From Xiphophorus maculatus (taxonomy: Eukaryota; Chordata; Actinopteri; Cyprinodontiformes; Poeciliidae): 64,000 nt of DNA. The notes below the pieces were generated by a model. That model made no database searches. It saw only the letters and a list, made by a program, of their open reading frames with translations, and had not been told where the DNA came from. Positions within the stretch are counted from its first letter, which is position 1. Each line of letters starts with the position of its first letter. A program made the translations under genes and the position numbers. The stretch is taken from contig NC_036450.1 in NCBI RefSeq assembly GCF_002775205.1, positions 12,605,479-12,669,478 of the forward strand, read 5' to 3'. This document shows positions 1-12,406 of the stretch, piece by piece.

Positions 1-99
1 TTACTAAAAAAGGATAAAGTTTTCTTCCATCACTAAAAACCACAAAAAATGTTACATCTTTTGCTAAAATGTGACATTTATCAAACACATTTAATGGAG

Positions 100-295
100 T
101 TGCTGCAATGTGATCACGACGCCCGAATGATCGAAAGGAACACCGGCAACTGTCGACGAAACCGGAAGTGGTAATCAGAGCAACTTTCATTTCGGTTCCT
201 ACTGGGAAAGGAGCTTTTTCCGATCCAAAACAAAAACAGCTCCGTCACTGGCTTCTCTTCTCACTCTCTAATAATTTTTCCTCTGCTGCCACAAT
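100..295 (+). promoter_or_regulatory. scarb2: scarb2 proximal promoter / 5' UTR with ETS-type site
   Basis: The 195 bases before the scarb2 start codon are richer in CpG than the surrounding sequence. They contain an ETS/GABP-type core, CCGGAAGTG, at 162-170. No TATA box is evident, which fits a housekeeping lysosomal gene. The near-palindrome TGATCACG near 111-118 resembles an E-box-like element, but it is not the canonical CLEAR motif of lysosomal genes. The transcription start cannot be fixed from sequence alone. Confidence 0.45.
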
Positions 296-3200
296 ATGCT
301 GCTGAAACCATGTTTAATCTACATCATCGGGGCGTCCTCTTTGCTAATGCTGATCGTGGGGATATCTTTAGTTTTATCCAACGCGTTTCCAAATTTCCTA
401 CAGTCGAAGGTTAAAACGGTAAGGAGTTAAAATAGGCTCATGCTTGTTTTTAGCTTAACATTAGACCTAGGTTGACTAACTCACGCATGTCTTTGTAAAC
501 AGTAGATTTGCGAAAAATGACTGTCAGTGTGTTTGTGCTTTATTTAGCTAATTTATACTGCAATACTTTTAAAAGCTATGGGCAATTGTGTTACGGCTAA
601 TGCTGCACGCATTTAATCAGTTTCATTTAGTAATATTTAAACTTTGTGTGCTTGTTAATTCTAAGACTGATTCTGTACGTAAGACGTTCTAATGTTGATT
701 AATGACAGCATCGCAGCTCACGAGTTTTAACAGGATTCAGTGTTTCACATCATGCTAACTGTTCATGCACACCTGATGGTGATAAGGATATTTTCACTCT
801 TTCCTTGTCATGTGACGAGAGCAATTCATCATGTGCAGATCATTCATCCATGGTCAGATCATTTCATCCACTGCCCTTTGTCCCGCTTAGGAAGTAGTCT
901 TGAGAAATGGAACAGAGGCCTTTGAGGTTTGGGTTGATCCTCCTGCTCCGATCTACATGCAGTTTTACTTCTTCAATCTGACGAACCCAGCTGAGGTCAT
1001 GAGTGGGGAAAGACCAGCTGTGACTGAGATTGGACCTTACACATACAGGTGCGAAGATGGCTTAGTTTTGTCATTTATTTCACCAGGGTAAAGTATAAAA
1101 GTTGAGAAATGGTAATAATAAAACATTATACACAAATACCCAAAACAGACTTTTATCTCTAACTATAGATAGGAGAGAAAGAGGAAATGGAGCAATGATT
1201 TTATAAGTCCCTTGAGTTGTTAAACTTTAAAATAAGTTCTATTTGATTGGTTGACCAAAAATGATAGTCTTTTATAAGCACGTGCTTTACAAGAAGACAA
1301 GTTGAAAGCAAAGAACTGCCAGGAAACGGAAAGCAACAAGCAATTAAGTGAAAGAAAGTTCACCGCAGTCTGTAACATTTTGTTTCTCTTCCTTTAGATT
1401 CAATAATTCCTACCAATTGTTGTAGCAAAATTCAAAGAAACCTGTCTAGGGAAACAATGTTTACTTCTAGTCAGGGTTTTATTTGCTTTCTACGTGTGTC
1501 TGGTTTAATGTAGAAACATACTAAAAAACATGCAAGTGTAACTACAGTGAAAGGTAGTTCTACAAAATATTGACTCAGGCGACTTTATACCTCTACACTA
1601 CTTTCTGTTAATCTAACACGGAAATACTGGAAAATGTGTATGAGTACAAGGAATATGAATATTTTGCATGACACTATAGCTAAAGCTTAGAATGCAGCCT
1701 GAAGGTATTACCATTTATTTGGCCTCAAACTGCAACCATAATGTGATATGTCTGTCTAATTTTTCATAACACAGAGAATATCGGCCCATGGAGGACGTGG
1801 TCTTCCAGGAAAACGGCACAAGAGTTGCATCAGTCAATCCTAAAACGTACATTTTTGAGCGCAACATGTCCCGAGGTCCTGAAAGTGACCTCATCAGGAC
1901 GGTTAACATCCCTGCTTTGGTGAGTTCAAGAAATCCCCTCTTGTTTTTTGAAAAAAATATACTAGGAATATTTTGTTTGTGCAGTAATTTGGTTACATGA
2001 AAATATCTGCAGATTGTATGTATTTTTTAAATTAGAGGAAAAAACCTAACTTTAGAAACAACAAATCACTTGCGTAAAAAAAAAATCTTTATTATATAGC
2101 AGTTTTTTTTACCTGTAGTGAAAATTAAACCTTTACTTTCCTTTACAAGCGTGCTGAAGGGAATATTCAAAGATGTTTTCATTAATTTTTCTACTTTTTC
2201 TCTAATAGACAGTAATGGAAAGATTTAAGGACAGTGCGTTAGTAGCCAATCTGATCTCCGCCTACATGCGATCCGCTGGTATCGGCCTGTTCACCACCCA
2301 CACTGTGGGAGAGCTACTATGGGGATATGAAGACGGCCTTCTCAAAGCTCTCAAAATGTTTTCTCCTGAGCTGGACGACTTTTTTGGACTTTTCTATAAG
2401 ACGAATGCTTCAAATGATGGAGAATATACTTTCTTTACTGGTCAGCAAAACTACCAGGACTTTGCTAGAGTGGACACATGGAATGGGAAAAGGTAGAGAC
2501 TTTGTTTTTTATTTTAGTTCAACAATTAGTCATCTATCAGTAAACCAATGAATCCACTGAGGTTTAAATAAACAAGTTATGATCCAATAATACGTATCCA
2601 ACTACTTTTTCTACAATTCCATTTCCAGCTATTTTTTTCCACATTGTCTCCATAGTTAATCTGTCACTAATCTTAAGGTTGTTGACTGTATTAAACGAAG
2701 TGGGTCATTTGAGTGAAAACAGCTGTTGTTCTCCAGTGCGATATATATTGAGTTTATCATCTCAAAACATTTACAGCACTAACTTTCTTTATTATTATTA
2801 TTATAGTAGCTTAATCTCACCCTGAAAAATCTAACCTAAATTTAAGTGCATTTATTTAGTTTAGAAATAATTGTTGTTTTGGGGTTTTTTTGTATGCACT
2901 CATGTACAGCACAATTATTGGCACCTTCTTATTATTGCTTTGTTTAACCTCCCTCCTCTTTTGCCAGCAGGCAGCCTTTTGTCTTCTATATCACTGCACA
3001 AGTTTTAAACATACAGACAGAAAGAGGGAGGGAGCATTGACTAATTTATTTGAAAAATATGTCTGAATTGTCCAGAGTCTTTGGTGCTCTGTTATGCAAT
3101 CCTCTCACCAGCTCAGCCCATTATTTAACATTTTTTCAGAGGATTTAGGTCTGGTGACTGAAAGGGCCATAGAAGACGGTTTATTTTCTGTCTGGTATTG

Positions 3201-6200
3201 ATTTTTTTGTTTTTTTTTTAGTTTAGTATTGTGCTGAAATCTCAAACAATGATCTATTTTCAATGATCTGTCAGAAGCCACATAATTTATGCATAAAAAG
3301 TTCTGAAATGTTAAAGTCTATGGTACTGTGCAATCTTAGCAAGGTTCCCAGGATCAGAAAAGGAAGAGACCCGCAGATTCTTACTATGCTTTACATTTTG
3401 TAATGAAGATTATTTTCCACATTCATCCTTTGTTTTACACATACCCTTTACACATACGTTGGAAGACATAAGAAAATAACACTCAAGTTTCTCCTAAAAC
3501 CCCATTTAAGCTTGAATGTCGTTTTGAGTACACAATTTGATCTCCAGAATATCTTCCACATGAGCGCCCTAGCTCTTTCATCTAAATCCCACATATCCAT
3601 TATTTTACAATCAACACATTAGTAACTTAATTTCACACCACACTGCAGATGCTTCACTTTCCTCAAAGAATGCAATAGTTTAAGCTGTTAATTTGACCCT
3701 TATGGTGAAAAAAAGAATAAATAAAATGAGATGCTGATGGCACGGAAAAATAACGTACCCAGTCATAGTGTAGCAAGACATCTTCAACCTCCGCCCTTTG
3801 TCTCTAGTATTTCTCCAATTGCACAATTGGAGTGGATCAGAATCATCACATAAATATGTTTGTGCCTCCTTTATCGTCTTTCTTACTTTACATAGTGGCA
3901 AAAAAAACGTTATTCTTCCTACAGCCTTGTTTGTAATGTTCCAGCAGTTGTAAAATATGCAGCTGTTGCTTCTTTTATAGGTCAGTACTTTTTTAAATAA
4001 AAAAAAAAACTTGCTAAGAGAAACTGGCCCATCACATTACATTTACCCCATGGATTACTTGTTAAATGTTTCTGGACACTGATCAACTTTATAAAATTAA
4101 AAGTAAATATTTCGGTTACATTTATTTTACTGGAATTGGAATTTTGCTGCCATAAAATATTCATTTATTTAGGTGAGTTTCATACATCTTTGCTAGATGC
4201 GCCAGTTATAGCAGAGGGTGCTGTATGTATGTTAACCCTTCTTAGTGTAGGGTCAGGCTGTCTAAGAGCTCCAAATTGTTTTAACCTCTGAAATGACAAA
4301 ACATTACAGTGAAAAATAATAAAAATAAACATTTGGATTGTGAATGCAGCTCTTTGGATTGGTGGACGTCTGACGAGTGCAATATGATAAATGGAACCAA
4401 CGGAGCCTCTTTCCACCCAATCATCAGTAAGAATGAAGTCCTCCACATGTTCTCCTCTGACCTGTGCAGGTGAGGTGCTGACACAGCAAATTTGATTTTT
4501 AAAATATATAAAACAATATATATATATATATTTTTTTTTATTTAATTAACTGTGCATCTTTAAGTAATTTTCATTTTCATGTTTCCATTTCTGTATAAAA
4601 AATAGCTTCTGCTTTCCCTCATGACCCATTCTACTCATGCAGCATATCTGGTTTTAACCTCTGACCCCATTGTTGACTAAAGACATTTAGTAAAATGTTT
4701 CCCTCTTTAGACATCATAAGCCTTATTATCCACAGTGTTATCTTGGTGTGAGGATTGGATTAAGAATTAAGAATACCAGTTCATCTTGAGTTAGTTCAGA
4801 TCAGTAAGAGGAAGTGTTTATGTGCAGCACAATTCTTGGCACCTTCTAATTAATGCTTTGTTTAACCCCAACAGGTGCAACATGTGGGCCTACAACCTGC
4901 TTAGCTTGTTTACTAAAACAATAAGTGCCAATATGCATGTGAACGTTATTGTAAAACCTGTTGTACTCTAAGCTGATTTCCTGAAAACCTGAATGTGCAA
5001 AATAAATGCAGTTGTTCCTCTGTGCTGCATATCAGTTTTATATAATTATCTCTGCCACCAAAGACGACCCAGCGTGTGATTATTGTTTTCAAGGTCGTTG
5101 TATGCCATATACACCAATGACGTGACTGTGAAGAATATCCCTGGCTATCGCTTCGTTCCCCCCTTCGAAGTTTTCGCCAATATGACTGTGAACCCGGCCA
5201 ACGCAGGCTTCTGTGTTCCTTCTGGAAACTGCCTCGGCTCAGGCCTGCTCAATGTCAGCATGTGTAAACAAGGTGATGCAGTTTTGCCATCAATTATATG
5301 GAGTCTCGGTTCTTGATTAAATTTGGTTAATTATAATCTGCTTCCATAATCTTATCTTGGTGGTGTTTAGGGGCTCCCATCATCATGTCCTCACCGCACT
5401 TCTACCAGGCTGATGAGAAATTTGTGCAGGATGTGTTTGGGATGAGGCCCAATAAGGACGAGCATCAGACTGCCATCGATATCAATCCAGTACGAGTTAA
5501 CTTTATTTAACTGAACATATGGCACACTGTATTTTTTTACTTACCGCTTACATACAATATACATACAATGCAGTCTTTAATAGAGTATCTTTCTTTAATA
5601 CATTTGTTTTTAATACGTGCTTACAGGTTCAGTAGCCCAGGGCAAGCAGGTGTTTATGTTTTATATTTTTTATTTATTAATTTTTAAATTAAATGTGTGT
5701 TTTGAAAACATTGTACTTTTATGTAAGAGTCATAAGCCCATTACAGGTGAGTTGTAATAATATAAATGGGATTTAGGGATTTTTAAGAATATAGCAGTTC
5801 TCAAATATTTAAGAAAATAATGAAGTTATAGTATTTTTATTTTTGGGAACAACATGGAGCTACTGGCCAAGTGACATATTAAACCTACCTTCATCAGTTG
5901 GTATTATCAGTTCATACCCAGTTTATGTATAGGATTACCTCTTAATCTGACACAATCTGCCTTTGTAAAATAACTTTTCCTTAGTGGATATGGCAGTAAA
6001 ACTGTCTCCAGCTCAGGGGCCCACATCCTTTTAAACTCGGCCCTGTGTGCAGTACAAAATGATAACACTGGGTGGTGAAATATCTCAGTTTTGCATCAGC
6101 TTGTTTACTGTGAGCCTTGAAACTGGTTAAAAATTAAAGTAGTGGTACTTGGTACGAACCTGTCACCAAAGATAAACTCTGATAGGTGATATCAGCTTTT

Positions 6201-9200
6201 TGTATTGTAATAACCTAGTGGGACTTGGGGTAGAAAAACAATTTTAGAACAAGAAAATATACCTACCTGTAAGCTGAGGAAATTTATAGATTTAGTGGGT
6301 ATTGCATGTAAATAAGGCAGGAAACATTGCAGGTATACAGTACCTCACAGAAGTACTCGTATTGTTTTGTCATGTTCCAATTGCAAATTTTAATGTGTTT
6401 TAATGGGATTTTATCAGAGAGACCAATGCAAATTTGTCAGAAATAATCTACTAGTACAAAGTTCTACAAACATTTTTAGTTACAAAGCTATCAAGGGACA
6501 TTGACCAATATTTCTTAAAAATAGAAGCATGACTTCTAAAAATAGAAGTGTGACCTTCTCTAAAATGTGAACTTTTGTCTGGTTACACAACCAAACTATG
6601 TGACAAAAAATTGGTCTGATTTAAAATGTTTTTTTTGGCATCTTGCGTAGCTTCCTTTTTGTCACTACTGCTTTTCATGTTCAGTTTTTAGAGAGTTATT
6701 CTGATTTAATTTTATTCATTTCTTCACTGATGCAAAGTTTCAGATCTGCTAAATGAAAAATGCATATTCATGCACAGGCATAAAGCAAAGGAAACCTGCA
6801 CGTAACTGTGACATAAGCTTTTATAGTGCGAGTTGCACGTCTGAACTCTGTAAACAACTTACTGTTTATTCCCTGTTTGGCCTCCTTTCTGTACTTGAAT
6901 CCTTGTTCAAAGTCCTGTGAACATTCAGAGCCATGAAGCTGTTTTTCCTATGAAAGACTGAAACATTGAGGTGCTTGCTGCTCAAGATGTATGGTGGTTG
7001 TCATTTAATCACAAGGTTGCTGGTTTGAGCCTCAACTTATCATTATAAATATATATTAGAGAAATCTGTTATCTGATGGTTTTACTTCTCTTGTCTGCCA
7101 ACCAACCTTTATAATGTAAAGCAAAAAAATTACAACACAATGGAGAACAGTTTGTAGAAATAGCAAATATTTAAAAGAAATAATAATTAGACATACATTT
7201 TCAAAGATTACTCTTCAAGGATTAATATACAATTGGGAAAATTATAGAATTTCCATTTCCAGATCTGGATAAGTGTGGAAGCCAAAAAGCGTACATACAT
7301 TATTGTTCTTACTTGACTTTATTTGTTGTTACATTGCCAATAAGATGGACCCATCAGCCCACTTGTCTCTGATTCTCTTTTCATCCATCCATCCATTTGT
7401 GGATCTATTGATCTTTAATTCATTTATTCTTTCTTCCCTTCCTCCTGCTCACTCCCTGTTTTCCCTGTTGTAGTATTTTCTGATTCTCAGTTAAAGCGTA
7501 ATCTCTGGCATACATTTGTAGTGAACTATTGTATTCATACTTTAACTATTACATAAAAGAGTGGTATTTCTGGGAAACTGAGTCTGAAAAAAATTTGAAT
7601 TTTAATAAAAAAATGCGTCTTCACCCTGTAGATATAATAATAAGCATTAATTGTCTCTTCCATGTCCTCCTGACAAATTCTGATTGTGTTTTTACAGCTG
7701 ACGGGAATCATCCTACAGGCAGCCAAACGTGTCCAGATCAATGTCTATGTGGAGAAAATTGCACGCTTCAGGTAATCCACTCACTTCCTTTAGCTGTCTG
7801 TCACTTATGACTCACTAGATGTTGAGTTACTACAATGTTCTTCATGCTGACTTTTGATAAAATCATCACACCTGAATGATTATTCATAGCTGGGAGGAGC
7901 CGTCTGCCAGTAAGATAAGAAGCAGTTTTGCCACCATCATCATGATTAGTGGACTTTTGGACAGACTTGTTTATGAGTCTATATGACATCTGATAGAAGC
8001 AGCTGTGGGATCATTTCAGAACTTTCCTGTTTTTTCTTCTCTCTCGCCACTTTTTCTGTTTCAGCTGTTCAACATGCAAACATTATATTTAAATATGTAG
8101 AAGTCCTCTGTGCTTTGTAAATCTCTTAACCCCTTAGCTGTCACCCTCAAAAACCCTCCCTGCTTAGACGGCAGCCGATGGGTCCATGAAGACACCGGTG
8201 TCATTCAGAAAGTTGAGGAGATAACGTCCCTAAGTTTAAATTATATTTAAAGATACACTGAAAAATATCCTTTATTAATTCAAATTAGCTTGAAATTAAT
8301 TTTTTCAGGGTAAAAGGTGATGTAGCTGCTTCCGTTTAATGCAGCTGTTTTTTTACACATGCGAAGCTTGTTAACATACAGTATGTGGTCTGGGAACACA
8401 GACGTTGGCAGACTCAGAATCAGTAACAATGTTGGTCAGAACATTGTTACTGACCAATGTTATGACTTTTATTGCTCAATGGATGAGAAATAAAAACCTA
8501 TTTCGTCGTCTACTTCAATCCTCTCTAGTTACTGAACAAATATTGATGTAAATCTTCTTTGTTGGTTTGGTCTCAGATTGGAACTGGACTTAAGTATCAC
8601 TACTTGTATCTTGGGAAGGCATTGTGTTATGGAGTATTGCTCCATAAGTTTAAGCTTTCATTGGTCATATCATTTTGGCAACTTTTGCCACTTGGCTATC
8701 TTTTTACTTAACTGTTACATTTTCTCTTTTTTTCACACTTTGGACATGGGAACAAAATCACCCTCGTCTCTGTATGTATATATATATATATATTTTCCTT
8801 CTCTTTCAGTGAAACAGGAAATGTGAGGACAGTGGTTTTCCCTGTGGTGTATCTCAACGAGGTAAAAACACACTTTCTAACTCCAGCATGGTATTTGGAG
8901 TAATTGAATAGAAATCTAGTTTAATTAATATTAGTTTAGGAACTATTTGAAAGACAGTTACTCTGTTTTATAGTTTATTGTGTTTCATGGTTGTATTTAA
9001 TTACTTTGATTATCAACCTTGAACTTACAAAAATGATTTCTAATTATAATAATCTTATTATCAATGTAATGTTCAGCGTTTGCCACTGATTTCCTAAGAA
9101 TTGAAGTAGTGACCGGCTCCTTTCATTTTTGAATTAACCAAACATAAAACAGCTGCTACAATGAGATTTACTTCCATAACTTCATTTCTGTTGAATCCAA

Positions 9201-9962
9201 TGTGGGGAAGTAATTTGAAATTTAATTTGGGGTGAACTTTTGAAAGAAGAAAAATTCCATCAGTCAGTTTTATTAGTGTTGTAAGGAATACACCTCAAGA
9301 CAATATTATGCTTAATTATAGTTATGTTTTCACTTTGCATAAACTTTTAACTTAGGCGTTTGCTTTTTTTCAGTGAACCTCGTTTACTCATTGTATTATC
9401 TGAATAATTAGTTTACTGTTATGGAAATGTAAAGATTTTCTATTGTTTTACCTTCAACTGACCACCAGAGCGCTCTTATTGACGATGCATCAGCCAAGAA
9501 GCTGCAGAGTGTTAATATCCAGAAGAACGTGGTGGAGAATATTCCATTTCTTGTGATTGCTCTTGGCATCATCCTGGGAGGAATCTTTATGTTGCTGATG
9601 TGTCGACAGAAAGTCCCAGAGGTGAGTTAGCACTGCAAACAGTCAATGCAGTTGTGTCATCGCAAGAGGTAATAGAATGGTCTTGTTTAAATTTATTTAT
9701 ATGATCAAATAAATTACAAATCTGGAAATCAGGAGTAGTGGAGTTGGGTGCAAAAACTCCTGTCTGGTGGTTTGCAATTAAAAAATAAACAAAATTGTAG
9801 CAATTCAGAAACACTGAATACTTGTTTAGCAGACATCACAATTATCAAACGCCGAATAACTAACTCTGTATGTTAACAGTTTGTTGTTTGCTCACAAATT
9901 CTGCAATGTGTGCTGTTTTTCAGAGCACTGAAGCAGAACGTCAGCCCCTGATCTCATCGTAG
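296..9962 (+). CDS. scarb2: Lysosome membrane protein 2 (LIMP-2, CD36-family scavenger receptor B2), 11 exons
   Basis: LIMP-2 carries beta-glucocerebrosidase to lysosomes and also acts as a lysosomal lipid conduit. Exons: 296-418, 891-1048, 1775-1919, 2209-2492, 4350-4469, 5094-5272, 5371-5489, 7698-7771, 8810-8861, 9469-9621, 9924-9962. All junctions are GT-AG and phases agree; the product is 481 aa (human 478). Visible parts are an N-terminal membrane segment (about residues 7-28), a large luminal domain, a second membrane helix (about 442-463) and a short tail. Eight N-glycosylation sequons are present (for example RNGT, FNLT, RNMS, TNAS). The helical enzyme-binding region is at about 143-175 and keeps the conserved THT histidine (H173). 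Cysteines of the CD36 fold are present in exons 5-6. The tail ends ERQPLISS, an acidic dileucine-type signal equivalent to human DERAPLI, which separates it from scarb1 and cd36. Exon 4 (284 nt) is long, and mammals, as I recall, have 12 exons, so an intron may have been lost here or gained there. Confidence 0.95.
2890..3380 (-). mobile_element. Degenerate Tc1/mariner-like remnant in scarb2 intron 4
   Basis: This intronic stretch has phrases typical of fish Tc1-like elements read in antisense: a 'TTATTGGCACCTTCT'-type end sequence and 'GGATTTAGGTCTGGTGACTG' internally. It has no usable reading frame. A second copy of the end sequence (about 46 bp, from 'CAGCACAATT' to 'GCTTTGTTTAACC') recurs at 4821-4868 in the next intron. 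Family assignment rests on remembered consensus wording, not on a search. Confidence 0.4.
6340..6620 (+). mobile_element. Tc1-like transposon terminal fragment in scarb2 intron 7
   Basis: The segment starts near 'TACAGTACCTCACAGAAGTA' and continues with 'AATGTGTTTTAATGGGATTT'. This order of words is characteristic of the terminal repeats of fish Tc1/mariner elements. No transposase frame remains. The boundaries are approximate. Confidence 0.5.
8421..8457. repeat. Two overlapping perfect inverted repeats
   Basis: Arms CAGTAACAATGTT (8421-8433) and AACATTGTTACTG (8440-8452) pair perfectly. The 6-base spacer belongs to a second perfect pair, TTGGTCAG (8432-8439) with CTGACCAA (8450-8457). The two hairpins are therefore interleaved. 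They lie in scarb2 intron 8. Confidence 0.9.
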
Positions 9963-10267
9963 CACCAAGCAGAACTTATGAGGGCGATCATGGTGTTACT
10001 GGCATAACGTTAGAATAAAATAATCTGACATCTAGACTCCTAACCTTTAGGCAGCCACTCATAACCAGAATCTCATCTTTTCAATATCTAAATGCTTTCA
10101 GGAATTTTGTGTGTTTATAACAAGCACTTAAGTTGTTTGTTTTCATGCTGTAATGTTGCTTAAACTGCTCTCTTTTCAATTAAATCTTATTTTTCTAACC
10201 ACTAATTATGGGGTTGCAAATGAAACTAAGCAGAACTGAGCAGTATTAAACCTAATTATTATTCTTC

Positions 10268-10360
10268 ATTGCAAATAAATGCAATGGGTAGTTGCATTTA
10301 TTTGTAATGTATATTTATATCTCCACAAATATACATTGCTATATTTGTGCATAAATATGC
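10268..10360. repeat. Chain of four abutting or overlapping hairpins downstream of scarb2
   Basis: In order: a 17-bp stem with one G-T pair (10268-10284 with 10292-10308), an 11-bp perfect stem (10306-10316 with 10327-10337), a 9-bp perfect stem (10325-10333 with 10340-10348), and GCATA/TATGC (10349-10360). Each stem overlaps or touches the next. The chain lies inside the likely 3' UTR of scarb2, so it may be transcribed. Confidence 0.85.
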
Positions 10361-11173
10361 TATAAATGGTACCTGAAAGTGTTTGCTACTTTCATGTATC
10401 GACAAATCAGCTGCCTCCTATGAGATGCCGATTTCAGAAAAAAAAATGTTTTATGGTTTTGTGTTAACTACAAACATGTGCAAATATACTGACCACTGAA
10501 AGGTTAAAGTAATGAGTATGTTTTTGTAAATGAAAGGTGTTTTATTAAAAAAAGGCTTCAAAAGTCATTTGTTGTTTATTCAACGACAATGCTCAAATTT
10601 GTTAGTTTCTTAAAGAGTTATCATTATAGGGATTTACTTGCTTTAAAACGATGCGTGAAATAAACCCCAAACAGTACTGCTTCTCGAGGATAAAGGGATG
10701 GTTTTTATCTGCTGCGAATGTGTTGGCATGGAAAGGTTAAAAGGTTTTTTATCCTGCTCAATTCAACACTGTGTATTGATTTTATTTTATGATGCTTCTT
10801 GGGGATTTTGCTAAAAGGAGTGTACAAAAGGTTTTATGGAAGTGTTATATCTGATGTATTTTTAAGTTTGTTTTCTATTTGAAATGTTAAGTTGCTTGAG
10901 AATTGCTGTAGTCCTGCAGGGCTGAGACTTTCAAAGTTGCTTATTTGTTTAAAAAATTGGTTGATTCTATTCAACATCATAAAATTATTGTGAAATTTCT
11001 TTAATATAAATGTCACCATTTACTAACAGTTGATGTTGGTGTTTTGTGCTGTTTATGTAAGAGACTGTTTGCACTACTACTTAGCAGTCTAAACATAATA
11101 TGTAATCACTGATTAAATTCACAGAACAGGCCGTATGTGTTATTGGCATCTTGTCTTGTTATTCGTCATGACC

Positions 11174-11179
11174 AATAAA
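11174..11179 (+). terminator. scarb2: Likely distal poly(A) signal of scarb2
   Basis: AATAAA lies about 1.2 kb after the scarb2 stop. Earlier AATAAA hexamers at 10014 and 10274 could give shorter 3' ends. Which one is used cannot be told from sequence. Confidence 0.4.
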
Positions 11180-11538
11180 CTGATTCAAATATCGTCAGTT
11201 TATGTCGACAATATTGTTTGGTACATTTTTCAGTGACATGGAAACGAGAAGTGGTAACTTGAAGTGAAAATTAGATGAATTGCTAAATATAATCTTCTTT
11301 TATTTCCACCAGAAATAAGTCATACATTTTTTGATTAATGCATTAGCTAAGCTGAAGTAGATATTGAGATAGATATTATCTGAAAAACAATTTACTCATA
11401 CATTTCTGGACATTTTTCATTAAAATCTACTTAGCAGAAACTGTGCAGCCCCTTTAAGGTTTATATTACCCCTGACGTGGACTTGTCCTACATTACCAGA
11501 TTAAAGTGTACTTTGGATACTTTGGATGCTTCCAGATA

Positions 11539-11552
11539 AACTTTGACTTTGG
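11539..11552 (+). promoter_or_regulatory. HNF4-like site upstream of the LEAP-2 gene
   Basis: The antisense reading CCAAAGTCAAAGTT at 11539-11552 resembles an HNF4/DR1 element (CAAAGTC core), about 220 bases before the LEAP-2 start. A GGTTAAC half-site of HNF1 type follows near 11666. A TATA-like TTTAATAC lies at about 11696. These fit a liver/gut gene but are short motifs. Confidence 0.3.
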
Positions 11553-11769
11553 TTGTCATTATAAAACTGATAAGTGCTTGAGGATCACTGACTCTGACTC
11601 AGGCCACCGGTTCTGCCAAACGTCCACCTTTACAGTAACAAATGTATTGAGTGAATTACTTAGAGGTTAACTCCTCCCCAACCCAATTAAAGCATTTAAT
11701 ACAAGGAACAGGAGACGTCAAAGAAAGCCTGGAAAGCTGCATCTTCCGCAAGCTTCATCTGCAAACAGC

Positions 11770-12406
11770 ATGAGGACGCTTCAGGAAAAAGTCATCATCA
11801 TTTCTGTTTTTCTGTCCCTTATATGTCTCACTCAGGTGGGTTGAGATGCCTGTTATGATTTTTAAAGTTAACAATGAATAATTTTTGTATCGGATTTAAA
11901 AAAAATAAATAAATCAATAAAAGAGATTCTAAATGGTCAAATATTTACTTTTGCAGGTCAACTCAGTACCTGTTCCTGACAACTGGGACACTCTGATCCA
12001 GAGGACAAAGCGATCGCTACTGTGGCGCTGGAACAGTCTGAAACCTGTTGGAGCTAGCTGCAGAGATCCTTCAGAGTGTGGCACAAACCACTGCAGGTAA
12101 AACTGAATTGTGAAGTTCAATAATCCTCTACTTGAATGATTTTTATTCACCACTTTCACCACCCGGTGATACTGAATGTGAGCGTGTACCCCTTCCGTTT
12201 CCAGCTGTTTTTGAAAGCAAATATGACATTTAAAGGAGAAAGGAATCCTTAATCTGATTTATACATCTGAATGTGATCACATTTCTGTGAGGGTTTTTTG
12301 ATGTGTCCACATGCATTTTGCATGGCGTGATAAAAGTCTAAGTCAAAGTTCAAGTTGTAATTACGTTTCTGCTTATCTTTGCAGGAGAAACATTTGTTCC
12401 TTCTGA
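11770..12406 (+). CDS. leap2: Liver-expressed antimicrobial peptide 2-like (LEAP-2) precursor, three exons
   Basis: LEAP-2 is a secreted cationic peptide, antimicrobial in vitro and an antagonist/inverse agonist of the ghrelin receptor in vertebrates. Exons: 11770-11835, 11957-12096, 12385-12406; GT-AG junctions, phases agree; 75 aa. A signal peptide covers about residues 1-25 (VIIISVFLSLICLTQ hydrophobic core). A short pro-region ends in a dibasic RTKR cleavage site. The mature peptide begins SLLWRWNSLKPVGASC and is 34 residues. It has the four LEAP-2 cysteines spaced as in human (GASCRD-SEC-CR-CS). Human mature LEAP-2 has 40 residues; this one stops right after the last cysteine (ICSF), so the usual tail is missing. 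The aromatic N-terminus needed for ghrelin-receptor binding is kept in altered form (LLWRW). It may be a third teleost type (LEAP-2C) rather than the A or B type. It sits between scarb2 and rusc2 as a compact independent gene. Confidence 0.88.

Noticed and set aside
6974-7040. tRNA-like B-box word (GGTTTGAGCCTC)
   Set aside because: No matching A box or cloverleaf; at most a decayed SINE scrap.
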